From Acetobacter peroxydans (GTDB lineage Bacteria; Pseudomonadota; Alphaproteobacteria; Acetobacterales; Acetobacteraceae), in the NCBI RefSeq assembly GCF_006539345.1, contig NZ_BJMV01000013.1:1-64000 (forward strand): a DNA stretch of 64,000 nt, written 5' to 3'. A model generated the notes under the pieces. The model had not been told where the DNA came from, did no database searches, and saw only the letters and a list, made by a program, of their open reading frames with translations. The position numbers and the translations under genes were made by a program. Below, piece by piece: positions 18,250-28,499 of the stretch (positions are counted from its first letter, which is position 1; every line of letters begins with the position of its first letter).

Positions 18250-18302
18250 GGCAACAAAGGAGTGTTTTTTTTGCTTTTGTTTGGAACACTTCCGACAGTT
18301 AT

Positions 18303-18312
18303 ATATCGATAT
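18303..18312. promoter_or_regulatory. ATATCGATAT palindrome upstream of the TonB receptor
   Basis: A perfect 10-bp palindrome about 60 bp before the receptor start, in an AT-rich patch. It may be part of a promoter or operator; such a short palindrome can also arise by chance. Confidence 0.2.
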
Positions 18313-18370
18313 CGCATCGTTTATGTCCGCTGTATCAGTCTGTCCTGCCTTAACTGTGGGGGTTCGCATT

Positions 18371-20701
18371 ATGTCCGTCCGATCCGCTGTTCGCGGCCGA
18401 GGGTCTTGTTTTCGTCTGAGCTATCGCCAGCGTCTCGCGACATTATCCTGTCTGGTTAGCGCGTTTGGTGTGTGGTCATCAGTATCGCAGGCGCGCGCTG
18501 CTTCTGCTCCGGCGGAAACCGCCCCTGCGGCGCACGCGCCCGTGGTTTCCGCCACGCATGTGCGAAAGAAAGCCGAACCCAAGGCCCTTGAATCCCGCGG
18601 CGCGGAGGAAGTGTCGGTTGCTTCCTCGCGCAGGAAGCGTGCAGGTGGTGGCGGCATGATGAGGCTGGAGACAGCGCCCAACGCTGTGCAGACTGTCACC
18701 AAAGAATATATCGAAACCCGGAACCCGGTTTCGACAGCGCTTGATCTGATCAAGAATTTGCCGAGTGTAAACATTACCACACCAGATTCGTCCGGCATGG
18801 AGGGGGGGCAGATTCAGACCCGTGGTCTGACTGATCTGGATATGGCAATCCTGCTGGATGGCGCGCCCGTGGGGCAGGCCAAATATCTGGCTGAGAATGT
18901 TGATTCCGAGAATGTGGAACAGGTCAGCATTACGCCCGGGAGTGCGGCACGTGATCTGCCGGTTATGTCTGCCGCAGGCGGGGTAATCGAATCACAGACC
19001 TACACGCCGTCGCACAAATATGGCGGTATGATGGACTTTTCATACGGCACGAATAATCTCTCACGCGAGTTCATCCGCTTTGAAAGCGGTGATATCGGCC
19101 GTACGGGCATTCGCTCCTACTTTTCGTTTTCCAACACCCATGCCCGTAGCTGGATGGGGGCAGGGATCAACCAGCGCAAACATATCGACTTTGGGGTTCG
19201 CAAGGACTGGAACAACGGGTCCAACGCCCGCATGTTCATTTCATGGAACGGGTCCGACTGGACTATCGACAATTATCCGAACCAGCAGGAATTCCAGACC
19301 TACCAACGGACCGGGCAGGGGTGGGGGCGTTCTTCTGATCCGCAGAATATCAATTACTGGAAGAACAACTTTAACCACTGGAACCAGATCCTTCTCAGTG
19401 CACCAATGCACTTTGTGTTGCCCTCACGCTTCACCTTCGACCTTCGCCCTTATATGGCGTTTGGGCAGGGGTGGAGTTCCTCGCCAAGCGGGCAGGAGAC
19501 AACTAACGGTGTTACCCGCAATGTTCTGAATTATTTTCAGGAGCATGGCGATATGATTGTTGGGGCAACAGCCATTCTTGGTTACGACATAGATAACCAT
19601 AACCATCTTTCATTCGGGTATTGGTACAACAACAGCCAGACGGATCGTTCCTATCCTTCCAGCTATGCTTTGCCGGGTGGCGGAGCGCCAAGTCCCAACT
19701 CGCTCGAGTATCGGAAGTCTGCGGGAGACAGGCAGAAGGCAGGGTACGAAATTCACTCCCTCTTCGTGCAGGACACGGCGCGCTATCTGCATGATAAGCT
19801 GCTGATCAGAGGCGGTTTCAAGTTTGTCATGTCCAATGCCTGGAACACGGACTATTACGGTGCACAGGGCGCGAATACGACTGCACCGTTGCCGCAGTTT
19901 TCCATCAGCTATAATATCAACAGCCAGAATCAGATTTATATCAATGCTGAAGGTGATTACCGTCAGCCGACCGAAAATGACATGGGTTGGCTTTATACCG
20001 ATGTGCCTATTCCAAAGAACCAGTATTCCATCAAGGAAGAACTCGGCTATCGCTACCACAACCGCTATGTGATGATTGATCTGTCGTTCTTTAACTACAA
20101 TGTTACGAACCGCATTGTTGATCAGTACATGGGCATGAACAATTACCGACCGTTTTCCATCGGCAGCCAGACGATGCGTGGGTTTGATTTCATGATTGCT
20201 GGCCGAGAATATTATGGCTTCAGCCCGTATGCCTCTGTCGAGTATCTGCACGCCACGCAGGACAGCAACGTGTACGATCCGTATCAGGGCGTCATGCTCA
20301 ACTCCAAGGGCACACAGGCGATTATGGCGCCGACGGTCATGGCGAATTTTGGCCTGACATATAAATACAAAGGTTTCTTCTTCAACGGCACCGTGCATTA
20401 CACCGGCCCGCAATCGGTCAGTGTCGCGGGCGATCAGAGAATTCCCGGCTACGTGACTGACAGCCTTGCTTTGGGGTACCACTTCAAACCGGTAAGCTTC
20501 CTGAAGTCTCCCACATTCCGGTTGAACTTTGCTAACCTGACAGGATCGATCGTTCGGACTGGCGCCATGGGGGCTGTTTACAGCAAGAACGACCCGGCTA
20601 CCGTCTATAATAACTACGCCCCCGGCTCTATTGGGTACGGCAACTCCTTTATGGTGGAACCGCGCTTTAACATGACCGGTACGGTATCCACTGCGTTCTG
20701 A
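18371..20701 (+). CDS. TonB-dependent outer-membrane receptor
   Basis: Protein of about 776 aa with a signal peptide (hydrophobic ATLSCLVSAFGVWSSVSQARA), a plug domain (APNAVQTVTKEYIETRNPVS, then NLPSVNITTPDSSG and QTRGLTDLDMAILLDG) and a long beta-barrel rich in aromatic strand pairs. No N-terminal STN signalling domain is apparent. The ATG at 18371 directly precedes the basic n-region and follows a G-rich stretch; an upstream frame from 18281 adds an unlikely leader. Divergent from the hpxK operon and isolated from other genes, so import of a purine-related compound is plausible, though an iron-chelate role cannot be excluded. Confidence 0.85.
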   Translation: MSVRSAVRGRGSCFRLSYRQRLATLSCLVSAFGVWSSVSQARAASAPAETAPAAHAPVVSATHVRKKAEPKALESRGAEEVSVASSRRKRAGGGGMMRLETAPNAVQTVTKEYIETRNPVSTALDLIKNLPSVNITTPDSSGMEGGQIQTRGLTDLDMAILLDGAPVGQAKYLAENVDSENVEQVSITPGSAARDLPVMSAAGGVIESQTYTPSHKYGGMMDFSYGTNNLSREFIRFESGDIGRTGIRSYFSFSNTHARSWMGAGINQRKHIDFGVRKDWNNGSNARMFISWNGSDWTIDNYPNQQEFQTYQRTGQGWGRSSDPQNINYWKNNFNHWNQILLSAPMHFVLPSRFTFDLRPYMAFGQGWSSSPSGQETTNGVTRNVLNYFQEHGDMIVGATAILGYDIDNHNHLSFGYWYNNSQTDRSYPSSYALPGGGAPSPNSLEYRKSAGDRQKAGYEIHSLFVQDTARYLHDKLLIRGGFKFVMSNAWNTDYYGAQGANTTAPLPQFSISYNINSQNQIYINAEGDYRQPTENDMGWLYTDVPIPKNQYSIKEELGYRYHNRYVMIDLSFFNYNVTNRIVDQYMGMNNYRPFSIGSQTMRGFDFMIAGREYYGFSPYASVEYLHATQDSNVYDPYQGVMLNSKGTQAIMAPTVMANFGLTYKYKGFFFNGTVHYTGPQSVSVAGDQRIPGYVTDSLALGYHFKPVSFLKSPTFRLNFANLTGSIVRTGAMGAVYSKNDPATVYNNYAPGSIGYGNSFMVEPRFNMTGTVSTAF

Positions 20702-21033
20702 AACGGCCTGTCTGATAATGGAAAAGCGTGTTCTGCTGAAGGGGCTTAGTGGCTTGCCGCAATGAATGACGTCCGTACTGGCCATGAGGATGGATAGTTG
20801 CGACCTCGGCAGCTCCGTCGTCTAGGCGGTATGGCGGAGCTTCTCTTCACTCGTGTGGCGTGCGGTGTCTCTTCCGTACGTCATGCGCCGAGGGCAGGAT
20901 GTGCGGTCGCGTACGCCGCACATGTACGAGGGTCGGACATGCCCGAGCTTTTCTGCAACAGCCCAGAACGGTGGTGGGATAGCTTGGCAGTACGCTGCGT
21001 GGCTGACACGTACGCTGCAAGGCCAATCGATAT
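20702..21033. other. Intergenic region between the TonB receptor and the tetR gene
   Basis: About 330 bp with no convincing gene. It contains a 7-bp inverted repeat AGCTCCG/CGGAGCT (20811-20817 with 20835-20841) followed by TCTCTTC, a weak terminator candidate for the receptor gene, and repeated TACGCTGC words near 20990-21020. Two open frames here lack ribosome-binding sites and recognisable sequence. Confidence 0.4.
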
Positions 21034-21747
21034 TCAGGACAGCTTGTCGGACGAGGGAACCTGCCGGTTACTGTGGCGCTGATGCCGGAAAATCCTAAGA
21101 ATCTGGGCAGCGATTTCTGCGCGGGAAAGACGTCCTTCCCGGAACCATCCATCGGCTGAGTTCAGCAGGCTAAGCAGCAGGATCCGGTATAGGTTTCTGT
21201 CTATATCATCCTCGAGTGGCAGGTCCGCGACCAGCTCCCGGAAAATCATTTCAAAATCGTCGCGTTGCTGGATAAGCACATCGCGGACGTTGGCGGGCAC
21301 GCTCCGCAGATTGTTCATGATCGGTAGCGTCAACGAGGCTGAGTTGAGCTGGATTTCGAGCATTTCCAGGCAAGCTGCCTGTAGGCGCGCCCATGGGTCT
21401 GTCAGCCCTTCCAGCGCTTTGTGGATACGCGTAGCCGCCGCAGCTAGCGCCGTGTTGTGGATTTCCACGAACAGGGCCTCTTTTGAGCGGATGTGATAAT
21501 AGAGTGATCCCGCCAGCAGGCCGGCCCGTTCCGCAATGTCGCGAATCGATGTGGCCCGATAGCCTCGTTCGGCGAACAGCTCCCCTGCTATTTCCAGAAT
21601 TTCACGTCGCCTGTCAGCGTGCTCTTCGTGCTTTGGGGGGCGCAGTTTTCCGCCTTTAGGCTGGGGGCGTGCACGAGTAGACACGTCCTTCGCGGGTCTG
21701 GCGCGCGAGCTTCTGGAGGCGGTGGCGGGCGGGGCGGATCGTTTCAT
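21034..21747 (-). CDS. TetR-family regulator of the beta-oxidation operon
   Basis: TetR/AcrR repressor, 237 aa. An unusual basic, proline-rich N-terminal extension of about 45 residues precedes the HTH (ILEIAGELFAERGYRATSIRDIAERAGLLAGSLYYHIRSKEALF). The C-terminal half is helical, ending NSADGWFREGRLSRAEIAAQILRI. It is divergent from the ETF-QO gene, the usual position of FadR/PsrA-like TetR repressors that sense acyl-CoA. No clear ribosome-binding site precedes the ATG, and no better in-frame start is visible. Confidence 0.88.
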   Translation of the reverse strand: MKRSAPPATASRSSRARPAKDVSTRARPQPKGGKLRPPKHEEHADRRREILEIAGELFAERGYRATSIRDIAERAGLLAGSLYYHIRSKEALFVEIHNTALAAAATRIHKALEGLTDPWARLQAACLEMLEIQLNSASLTLPIMNNLRSVPANVRDVLIQQRDDFEMIFRELVADLPLEDDIDRNLYRILLLSLLNSADGWFREGRLSRAEIAAQILRIFRHQRHSNRQVPSSDKLS

Positions 21748-21868
21748 TGGGAACCGGACAACAAGGGCGGATACAGGCAGCGCGAGCCGGCGGGAAAGCG
21801 CCTGCTCATGAAGCTGTGACCATGTCTATGTGCATTTTCTCTCGACAGCACGCAAAAAATTGCCTTCC

Positions 21869-21897
21869 TTGAATTCTAACAAATGTTTGGTTGTAAA
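21869..21897 (+). promoter_or_regulatory. Candidate promoter with embedded TetR operator
   Basis: TTGAAT (21869-21874) and TGTAAA (21892-21897) are spaced 17 bp, a plausible sigma-70 promoter for the acyl-CoA operon. The spacer holds the near-palindrome CAAATGTTTG (21880-21889), with matching A and T further out, where a TetR repressor would block RNA polymerase. Inferred from sequence only. Confidence 0.4.
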
Positions 21898-21931
21898 GTG
21901 GGAAGCATATTCCTGCGGAAAGGCACTGGCG

Positions 21932-23579
21932 ATGGACGACGTGACGCAACGTGACCATGTGACCTGCGACGTGGTGATTGTGGGGGCAGGGCCTGCGGGA
22001 CTCGCGGCCGCTATCCGGATTAAGCAGCGTGCGCCGGACATGACGGTGATCGTTGTGGAAAAAGGGGCAGAGCCCGGGGCGCATAGTCTCTCCGGTATGG
22101 TTATGGACCCCTCGGCTTTGGACGCGCTTTTGCCAGATTGGCGGAAAGACCCGGATCGCCCGCTTCAAACCGAGGTGACGCAAGATCATTTTGCTTTTTT
22201 GACATCAGAGCGGACCATTTCCCTGCCGGAAAGGCTGTTCCCGCCGCTGATGAGCAACAAGGGCTGCTTTATCGGCTCTCTGGGCAAGGTCGTGGCCTAC
22301 CTTGCAAAAAAAGCTGAAGAGCTTGGGGTTGATATTTACCCGGCGATTGCCGCGACGGAATTTCTGTTTGATCCAGCGGGCCATGTCGCGGGTGTCGTGA
22401 CAGGGGATATGGGGATTAACAAAGACGGCACCTACTCGAAAAACTACACACCAGGTATGGAACTGCGAGCAACGCATACGTTGCTGGCTGAAGGCGCTCG
22501 CGGTTCATTGAGCAAGGTCGCCATGGCGCATTTCGGACTGGATGCACAGTCTGGCTTCCAGAAGTTTGGCACAGGGCTGAAGGAAGTCTGGGAACTGCCA
22601 CCCGGCCGTGTGGTGCCCGGCCGTATCGTCCATACCCTCGGTTGGCCTCTTGATCGTAAAACAGGCGGAGGCTCCTTTGTCTATCATGGGCAGGATAATC
22701 TCCTGACTGTCGGTTTTGTCGTGCATCTGGATTATCAAAATCCAACGCTTTCGCCTTTTGATGAATTCCAGCGTTTCAAGACCCATCCGACTATGCGCGC
22801 CCTGCTCGAGGGGGGCAGGCGGATCAGCTACGGCGCACGTGCCCTGACGGAAGGTGGCTGGCAGGCCGTGCCGCGCCTGACGTTTCCGGGCGGAGCGTTG
22901 ATTGGCTGCGCGGCGGGTTTCATGAATGTGCCCCGCATCAAGGGATCGCACAACGCTATTGCCTCTGGCATACAGGTTGCCGATGCGATTGTGGCGGACC
23001 CCCGGTGCCGTAGAACTGGCCGCATGGCGAGATGGTTGGCGCGATAGCTCCATCGGTCGGGATCTTTTTCCGGTGCGCAACGTCAAGCCGCTCTGGTCAC
23101 GCTATGGGCTGCCCGCGGGTGTGGCGCTTGGCGCGCTGGATATGTGGTGCCAAACCCTTTTCAGGAAAACACCTTTTGGTACGCTGAGTCATGACAAGCC
23201 GGATTGGGCCTCGCTTAAGCCTCTGGAGGAGGTGATGCCCATCACTTATCCCACGCCGGATCATGTTCTGACTTTTGACCGCCTGTCCTCTGTGTTCCTG
23301 TCCGGAACCACGCACGCGGAAAACCAGCCCTGCCACCTGAAGTTGGCAGACCCTACCGTTCCACTGCGGCGAAATCTGCCGCTTTACGGGGAGCCAGCGC
23401 GCCTTTACTGCCCGGCGGGTGTGTATGAAATTACAAAATCACCAGATGGATCAGATAGTTTTACCATAAATTCGCAGAACTGTGTCCATTGCAAGACCTG
23501 CGACATCAAAGATCCGGAACAGAACATTACCTGGACACCGCCCGAAGGCGGCGGTGGTCCGATCTATGCCGGCATGTAG
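21932..23579 (+). pseudogene. ETF-ubiquinone oxidoreductase, +1 frameshift
   Basis: Electron-transfer flavoprotein:ubiquinone oxidoreductase, which passes electrons from ETF to the quinone pool. The first part (to about 23000) carries the FAD motif VVIVGAGPAGLAAAIRIKQ and GAHSLSGMVMDP. The last part, in the +1 frame, carries VRNVKPLWSR, LTFDRLSSVFLSG and the 4Fe-4S cluster motif NCVHCKTCDIKDPEQNI. The frames join at a run of five C (22999-23003); removing one C gives a continuous ADPGAVELAAW reading. Unshifted, the first frame ends at 23047 and lacks the cluster domain. Either a sequencing error, a phase-variable run or a genuine lesion. Start at 21932 after GGAAAGG. Confidence 0.8.
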
Positions 23580-23624
23580 GCAGAATATCCCACTGCATGG
23601 CCCATAATCCGCAAGGAACAAGAC

Positions 23625-25889
23625 ATGTCTTATAAAGGCGATACATTTCGTAAATGCGGCGTGATCGGCGCAGGCACCATGGGTGCGGGCATAGCCGCTC
23701 ACATGGCCAGTTGTGGCGTGGATGTCGTGCTGCTCGATCTGGACGGACAAGTGGCGGCCGACGGGGTCGCGCGGCAGGTGAAGGCGGGCGGGTTTATGAT
23801 GCCCGAATTCGCCGCGCGGGTGACGACAGGCAGCACCAGAACTGATCTGGGTCTTTTGCAGGATTGCGACTGGATTGTGGAGGCCGTTGCGGAACGGCTC
23901 GACATCAAGCGCGCTCTGTTTGCGCAGATAGATACGGTGCGCAGGGCAGGGTGTGTTGTTTCGTCCAATACCTCCACCATTCCTCTGGCCGAGCTGGTGG
24001 CCAGCGCCTCGTCAGAGCTTGCGGGCGATATGCTGATTACGCATTTCTTTAACCCACCGCGTCATATGCGGTTGCTGGAACTGGTATCAGGGCCTCGGAC
24101 CAAACATGAAACCGTGGAACGAGCCAGCCACTTCATAGACCATGTCCTGGGAAAAACTATTGTTCCATGCAAGGACACGCCCGGATTTATAGCCAACCGG
24201 ATCGGTTGCTACTGGTTGACCGCAGGCTTGGGAGAGGCCCTGAAACTGGGCATTTCGCCTGAGCTGGCGGATGCTGTCATGGGACGACCCTTCGGCTTTC
24301 CCAGCACGGGTATGTTCGGATTATGGGATCTGATCGGGATCGACCTTATGCCGGGGTTGATCCGCTCCTTGCAGCAGGCTCTGCCGGCTGGTGATGCCGT
24401 GCAGGCTTATGAGGCCGAGCCTGAACTGGTGGCAGCCATGCTGGCGCAGGGGCAGAAAGGGCGCAAGTCGGGCAGCGGGTTCTATCGCCAGAGTGCGGAC
24501 CGCCGTGTGAAGGAGACGTTCGACCCCACGACCCGGAGCTGGCGTCCGCGTGAAGTGCCGGTGCTGCCCCATGCGGACGCCGCAACACTGATTGCCTCCG
24601 ACACACTGGCGGGCCGTTACGCCTGGGCGGTCATGTCGCGCACTCTGGCTTACGCGGCAGCGCTTGTGCCCGAGATTGCGGACCGTCCCGATCAGGTCGA
24701 TACGGCCATGCGGCTGGGTTACGCCTGGCGGTCAGGCCCGTTTGAACTGATAGACCAGTTGGGTAAGCAGGCGTTTGCCAGCCGTCTGGCACAGGATGGA
24801 CAGGCCGTGCCACCCTTACTGGCGGCCGCAGGAGCGGACGGGTTTTATGGTCAGGCGCAAGGCCAGCGCACGGTGCTGGTGCCGACCAGCGCGGGGGCTG
24901 TGCGTGAGCCCGTCGTGCAGCCTGCTGGCGTGATTGCGCTGCCAGCCCTGCGTCTTGCCCGCCAGCCGGTTTTTACAACAGAGGCTGCCTCCTTGTGGGA
25001 CATCGGCGAAGGCGTGGGCCTGTTCGAATTTCACACGCCGATGAACGTGTTCACGCCGACACTTCTGGAGAGCCTCCGCCGGACTCTTGCCGAAACACCA
25101 AAGCATTTTCGTGCCCTTGTGGCGGGCAATGACGGGCGCGTATTCAGCGCCGGTGCCGACCTCAAGGGTATGCTGGCCATGTCTGAAAAGAACGACAAGG
25201 CCGGTCTGGCGCGTTTCCTTGCCGATGGCGTGGACACCTTTACGGCCCTGGCGGCTGCGCCGTTTCCCATTGTCGGGGCGGCTGGTGCCTTGGCTCTGGG
25301 TGGCGGCTGCGAGTTCTTGCTGCATACCAGTGCTGATGCACTGCACGCGGAGGCCAGCATCGGCCTTGTGGAAAGTCGGGTGGGTCTGCTGCCAGGCTGG
25401 GGCGGTGTTGCGCGTTGGCTGTTGCGCTGTCACGAGGCAGGTCTGTCGTCTGAACAGGCGGCAAAGCAGGTTTTTGCCGGGGTTCTTCGTGGCGTGGCTG
25501 CCCCCTGTGGTTTTGCTGCTCAGGCCCAGCATCTGATCCGCCGGACCGATCGCATAGTCATGAATGTGGATCGACTGATTGCCACTGCGCGGGATTGGGC
25601 GGCTGCTCTGGCTGCTGACTTTACGCCTGCCACACCACGCGCCGTCGTTCTGCCGCAACGGGGCGTATTGGCCGAGTTTCTGGCGCAGCAGCAGAATGAT
25701 CTGTCGCCTCACGATCGTGTTCTGGGAAGCGGTCTGGTGGAAATCCTGTCGGGGGACGCGAAAACGCCTGTTTCTCTGTCAGAGATAACAGACCGTGTAA
25801 CAACGTATTTCCTTGATCTGGTTTTGAGCGATCCAACGCGGGCGCGCATCGCGCACATGCTCGAGACCGGAAAACCCCTCAAAAACTGA
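23625..25889 (+). CDS. 3-Hydroxyacyl-CoA dehydrogenase / enoyl-CoA hydratase fusion
   Basis: Bifunctional beta-oxidation enzyme, 754 aa. The dehydrogenase is N-terminal (VIGAGTMGAGIAAHMA, catalytic His in ITHFFNPPRHMRLLELV, then GKTIVPCKDTPGFIANRI). The hydratase is C-terminal (FSAGADLKGM, LALGGGCEF and VESRVGLLPGWGG, both catalytic Glu present). This HAD-then-ECH order is that of Bacillus FadN, opposite to E. coli FadB. It would hydrate enoyl-CoA and oxidise the product to 3-ketoacyl-CoA for the thiolase downstream. Confidence 0.93.
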   Translation: MSYKGDTFRKCGVIGAGTMGAGIAAHMASCGVDVVLLDLDGQVAADGVARQVKAGGFMMPEFAARVTTGSTRTDLGLLQDCDWIVEAVAERLDIKRALFAQIDTVRRAGCVVSSNTSTIPLAELVASASSELAGDMLITHFFNPPRHMRLLELVSGPRTKHETVERASHFIDHVLGKTIVPCKDTPGFIANRIGCYWLTAGLGEALKLGISPELADAVMGRPFGFPSTGMFGLWDLIGIDLMPGLIRSLQQALPAGDAVQAYEAEPELVAAMLAQGQKGRKSGSGFYRQSADRRVKETFDPTTRSWRPREVPVLPHADAATLIASDTLAGRYAWAVMSRTLAYAAALVPEIADRPDQVDTAMRLGYAWRSGPFELIDQLGKQAFASRLAQDGQAVPPLLAAAGADGFYGQAQGQRTVLVPTSAGAVREPVVQPAGVIALPALRLARQPVFTTEAASLWDIGEGVGLFEFHTPMNVFTPTLLESLRRTLAETPKHFRALVAGNDGRVFSAGADLKGMLAMSEKNDKAGLARFLADGVDTFTALAAAPFPIVGAAGALALGGGCEFLLHTSADALHAEASIGLVESRVGLLPGWGGVARWLLRCHEAGLSSEQAAKQVFAGVLRGVAAPCGFAAQAQHLIRRTDRIVMNVDRLIATARDWAAALAADFTPATPRAVVLPQRGVLAEFLAQQQNDLSPHDRVLGSGLVEILSGDAKTPVSLSEITDRVTTYFLDLVLSDPTRARIAHMLETGKPLKN

Positions 25890-25916
25890 AATCCTGTTCG
25901 AACTGGAGCAGAAACC

Positions 25917-27689
25917 ATGCCGCAGTATAAAGCCCCCGTTGAAGATATGATGTTTCTTCTGCGCGACGTGTTTCGCGTGGAGGATGTCTTTGCCGAACTG
26001 CCTGAGCAGAAAGACAATGATCTCGAAACTATAGGGAGTATTCTGGAAGAAGCAGGAAAATTTTGCTCGGAAGTTCTCTATCCGCTGAATGCGGTAGGCG
26101 ATATCGAAGGCTGCCGTCTGGAAAACGGCGTTGTCCGCACGCCTGATGGTTTTGCCCGGGCCTGGAAGACGTTTTCCGAGGCAGGCTGGGGCGGCCTGTC
26201 CGCACCCACGGACTATGGTGGACAGAACCTGCCACGTACGGTGCAGATTCTCGTTGATGAAATGCTCTCGGCCTCCAACCTTTCGTTTGGTCTGTTCCCC
26301 GGACTGACACGCGGCGCGTGTGAGGCCATTGAGGCACACGCAACCCAGCATCTCAAGGACACCTACCTGCCCAACATGATCAGTGGTGTCTGGACGGGTG
26401 CCATGGCGCTGACGGAGGGCAACGCAGGCTCCGATCTCGGGCTGCTCAAAACCACGGCCGTGCCCCGCCCCGATGGGTCATGGACAGTTACAGGGTCGAA
26501 GATTTTTATTTCCTCGGGTGATCACGACATGGCGGAAAACGTCATTCATCTCGTGCTTGCCCGTATTCCCGATGCACCTGCTGGCACCAAGGGCATCAGC
26601 CTGTTTTTGTGCCCGAAAGTGCTCGTGAATGACGACGGCTCACTCGGGGCGCGGAATGCAATTTCCGTTGGAGCGCTCGAGCATAAAATGGGTATTCATG
26701 CCCAGCCCACCTGCGTGATGAACTACGACGGATGTCAGGGCTGGATGGTGGGCGAGCCAAATCGCGGGCTCGCGGCCATGTTCACCATGATGAATGCTGA
26801 ACGCCTGTTCGTGGGGGTGCAGGGGCTGGGTGTGGCCGATGCCTCAGGCCAGACCGCGCTGGCCTACGCCCGTGAGCGTTTGCAGGGGCGCGTTCCGGGT
26901 CGGAGCGGCACTGTGCCTATCATCGCCCATGCGGATGTCCGTCGCACACTGCTTTCCATGCAGTCTTTCATTGAGGCCGCCCGCGCGATGGTTGTTCATA
27001 CGGCTTTGGAAATGGACCGCGAGAAGTTCCACCCCGATGCGGCTGTGCGCCAGCGCGCAGGCGAAAACGTCGCGCTCCTGACCCCTGTTATCAAGGCGGC
27101 GCTGACCGACTTCGGGTTCGAAGCAACGGTCGCCGGGCAGCAGGTGCTTGGAGGGCACGGCTATATTCGCGAATGGGGGCAGGAGCAATATGTGCGCGAT
27201 GCCCGGATTGCGATGATCTATGAAGGTACCAACGGTATTCAGGCGCAGGATCTCGTCATGCGCAAATTGATGCTGTCCGATGGCCTGCCGGTGCGTACCT
27301 ATTTCGCCCAGATCCGCCAGACCCTTGCCGATGCGGCGGCAGACAGCCATGCCGCAGCTTTGGCCGAACCGCTACGGTCAGCACTGGACCTGCTGGAGGG
27401 AGTGACAACACGGCTCGTCAGCGGCGATCTTGCCAATAATGATGATCGTAATGCCGCAGCCGTCGATTACCTGCGGCTTTTTGCGCTGGTCAGCTTCGGC
27501 TGGATGTGGGTGCGTATGGTGCTGGCCTGCGCTGCATCGGGCAAGGCTCTGCCGGAAGCCTGCGTGCAGCACAAGCGTGCAGCGGCCATTTTCTTCATGC
27601 AGCGGGTATTGCCGCAGGCTACCGCTCTGACTCAGCAGATTGGCGCAGGAGCGGGCTCCATTATGGCGCTGGCTGACGAGATGTTCTGA
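25917..27689 (+). CDS. Acyl-CoA dehydrogenase (FadE/DmdC-like)
   Basis: FAD-dependent acyl-CoA dehydrogenase, 590 aa, longer than the usual 380 because of a C-terminal helical extension seen in the DmdC-like branch. Segments include [32 protein letters not shown] and the catalytic-base region [10 protein letters not shown]. It passes electrons to the ETF encoded next. Substrate chain length cannot be read from sequence; 3-methylmercaptopropionyl-CoA is the substrate of some relatives. Confidence 0.92.
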   Translation: MPQYKAPVEDMMFLLRDVFRVEDVFAELPEQKDNDLETIGSILEEAGKFCSEVLYPLNAVGDIEGCRLENGVVRTPDGFARAWKTFSEAGWGGLSAPTDYGGQNLPRTVQILVDEMLSASNLSFGLFPGLTRGACEAIEAHATQHLKDTYLPNMISGVWTGAMALTEGNAGSDLGLLKTTAVPRPDGSWTVTGSKIFISSGDHDMAENVIHLVLARIPDAPAGTKGISLFLCPKVLVNDDGSLGARNAISVGALEHKMGIHAQPTCVMNYDGCQGWMVGEPNRGLAAMFTMMNAERLFVGVQGLGVADASGQTALAYARERLQGRVPGRSGTVPIIAHADVRRTLLSMQSFIEAARAMVVHTALEMDREKFHPDAAVRQRAGENVALLTPVIKAALTDFGFEATVAGQQVLGGHGYIREWGQEQYVRDARIAMIYEGTNGIQAQDLVMRKLMLSDGLPVRTYFAQIRQTLADAAADSHAAALAEPLRSALDLLEGVTTRLVSGDLANNDDRNAAAVDYLRLFALVSFGWMWVRMVLACAASGKALPEACVQHKRAAAIFFMQRVLPQATALTQQIGAGAGSIMALADEMF

Positions 27690-27718
27690 GCAGATGCAAC
27701 ATGACAGGTCATGACGCA

Positions 27719-28468
27719 ATGAAAAAAATTCTTGTTCCTATAAAGATGGTTCTGGATGCCAATATGCGTCCGCGTGTGAAGGCAGATGGCAGCGGTGTCG
27801 ATCTGTCGGGCATGAAACTGTCGATCAATCCGTTCTGCGAAATCGCGGTTGAGGAAGCCGTAAGGCTGAAGGAGAAAGGTCTGGCTGAAGAGGTTGTCGT
27901 GGTCAGCATCGGCCCGGCCAAGGTACAGGACATTCTGCGTCAGGCCATGGCGATGGGGGCGGATCGCGCGCGTCTGATCGAGACGGATCAGCCTGTCGAA
28001 CCCCTGGCGGCGGCAAAACTGATCCGCACCGCGGTGGCAGAGGAAACTCCCGATCTGGTCATTCTGGGCAAGCAGGCGGTGGATGACGATTGCAACCAGA
28101 CGGGGCAAATGCTGGCCGCCCTTCTCGACTGGCCGCAGGCGACATTTGCATCGGCTCTGCATGTGGAAGCGGATAGCGTGAAGGTGACGCGTGAGGTCGA
28201 TGGCGGGCATCAGACACTCGTTTTGCCGCTGCCAGCTGTGGTGACAACGGATCTGCGTTTGAACGAACCGCGGCACTGTGCCCTGCCCAATATCATGAAG
28301 GCGCGCAAAAAGCCCCTGGATGTAAGGCCAGTTGCCGAATGTGGGGTGGATATGGCGGCGCACCTGAACGTCCTGAGCGTCAGGCCGCCTGAAGCCCGCA
28401 AGGCTGGTCGCTGTGCCGCCAATGTGAACGAACTCGTCGGAGATCTGCACGCTGCCGGAGTGATCTGA
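27719..28468 (+). CDS. etfB: Electron transfer flavoprotein beta subunit
   Basis: EtfB, 249 aa, starting [11 protein letters not shown]; an upstream in-frame ATG at 27701 is also possible but gives an atypical leader. Characteristic segments are [18 protein letters not shown], the AMP-binding region and [20 protein letters not shown]. It forms the soluble electron carrier with EtfA, encoded 31 bp downstream. Confidence 0.96.
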   Translation: MKKILVPIKMVLDANMRPRVKADGSGVDLSGMKLSINPFCEIAVEEAVRLKEKGLAEEVVVVSIGPAKVQDILRQAMAMGADRARLIETDQPVEPLAAAKLIRTAVAEETPDLVILGKQAVDDDCNQTGQMLAALLDWPQATFASALHVEADSVKVTREVDGGHQTLVLPLPAVVTTDLRLNEPRHCALPNIMKARKKPLDVRPVAECGVDMAAHLNVLSVRPPEARKAGRCAANVNELVGDLHAAGVI

Positions 28469-28499
28469 GGCTGACAGCCCGAACGGAAAGACCAATGAC

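Noticed and set aside
20798-21098. Two overlapping open frames in the gap after the TonB receptor
   Set aside because: No ribosome-binding site, no homology, and sequence rich in short repeated words rather than codon bias.
23048-23579. Treating the ETF-QO 3' part as a separate iron-sulfur protein gene
   Set aside because: It continues the ETF-QO family sequence exactly where the first frame stops and has no start site; a single-base frameshift explains it better.
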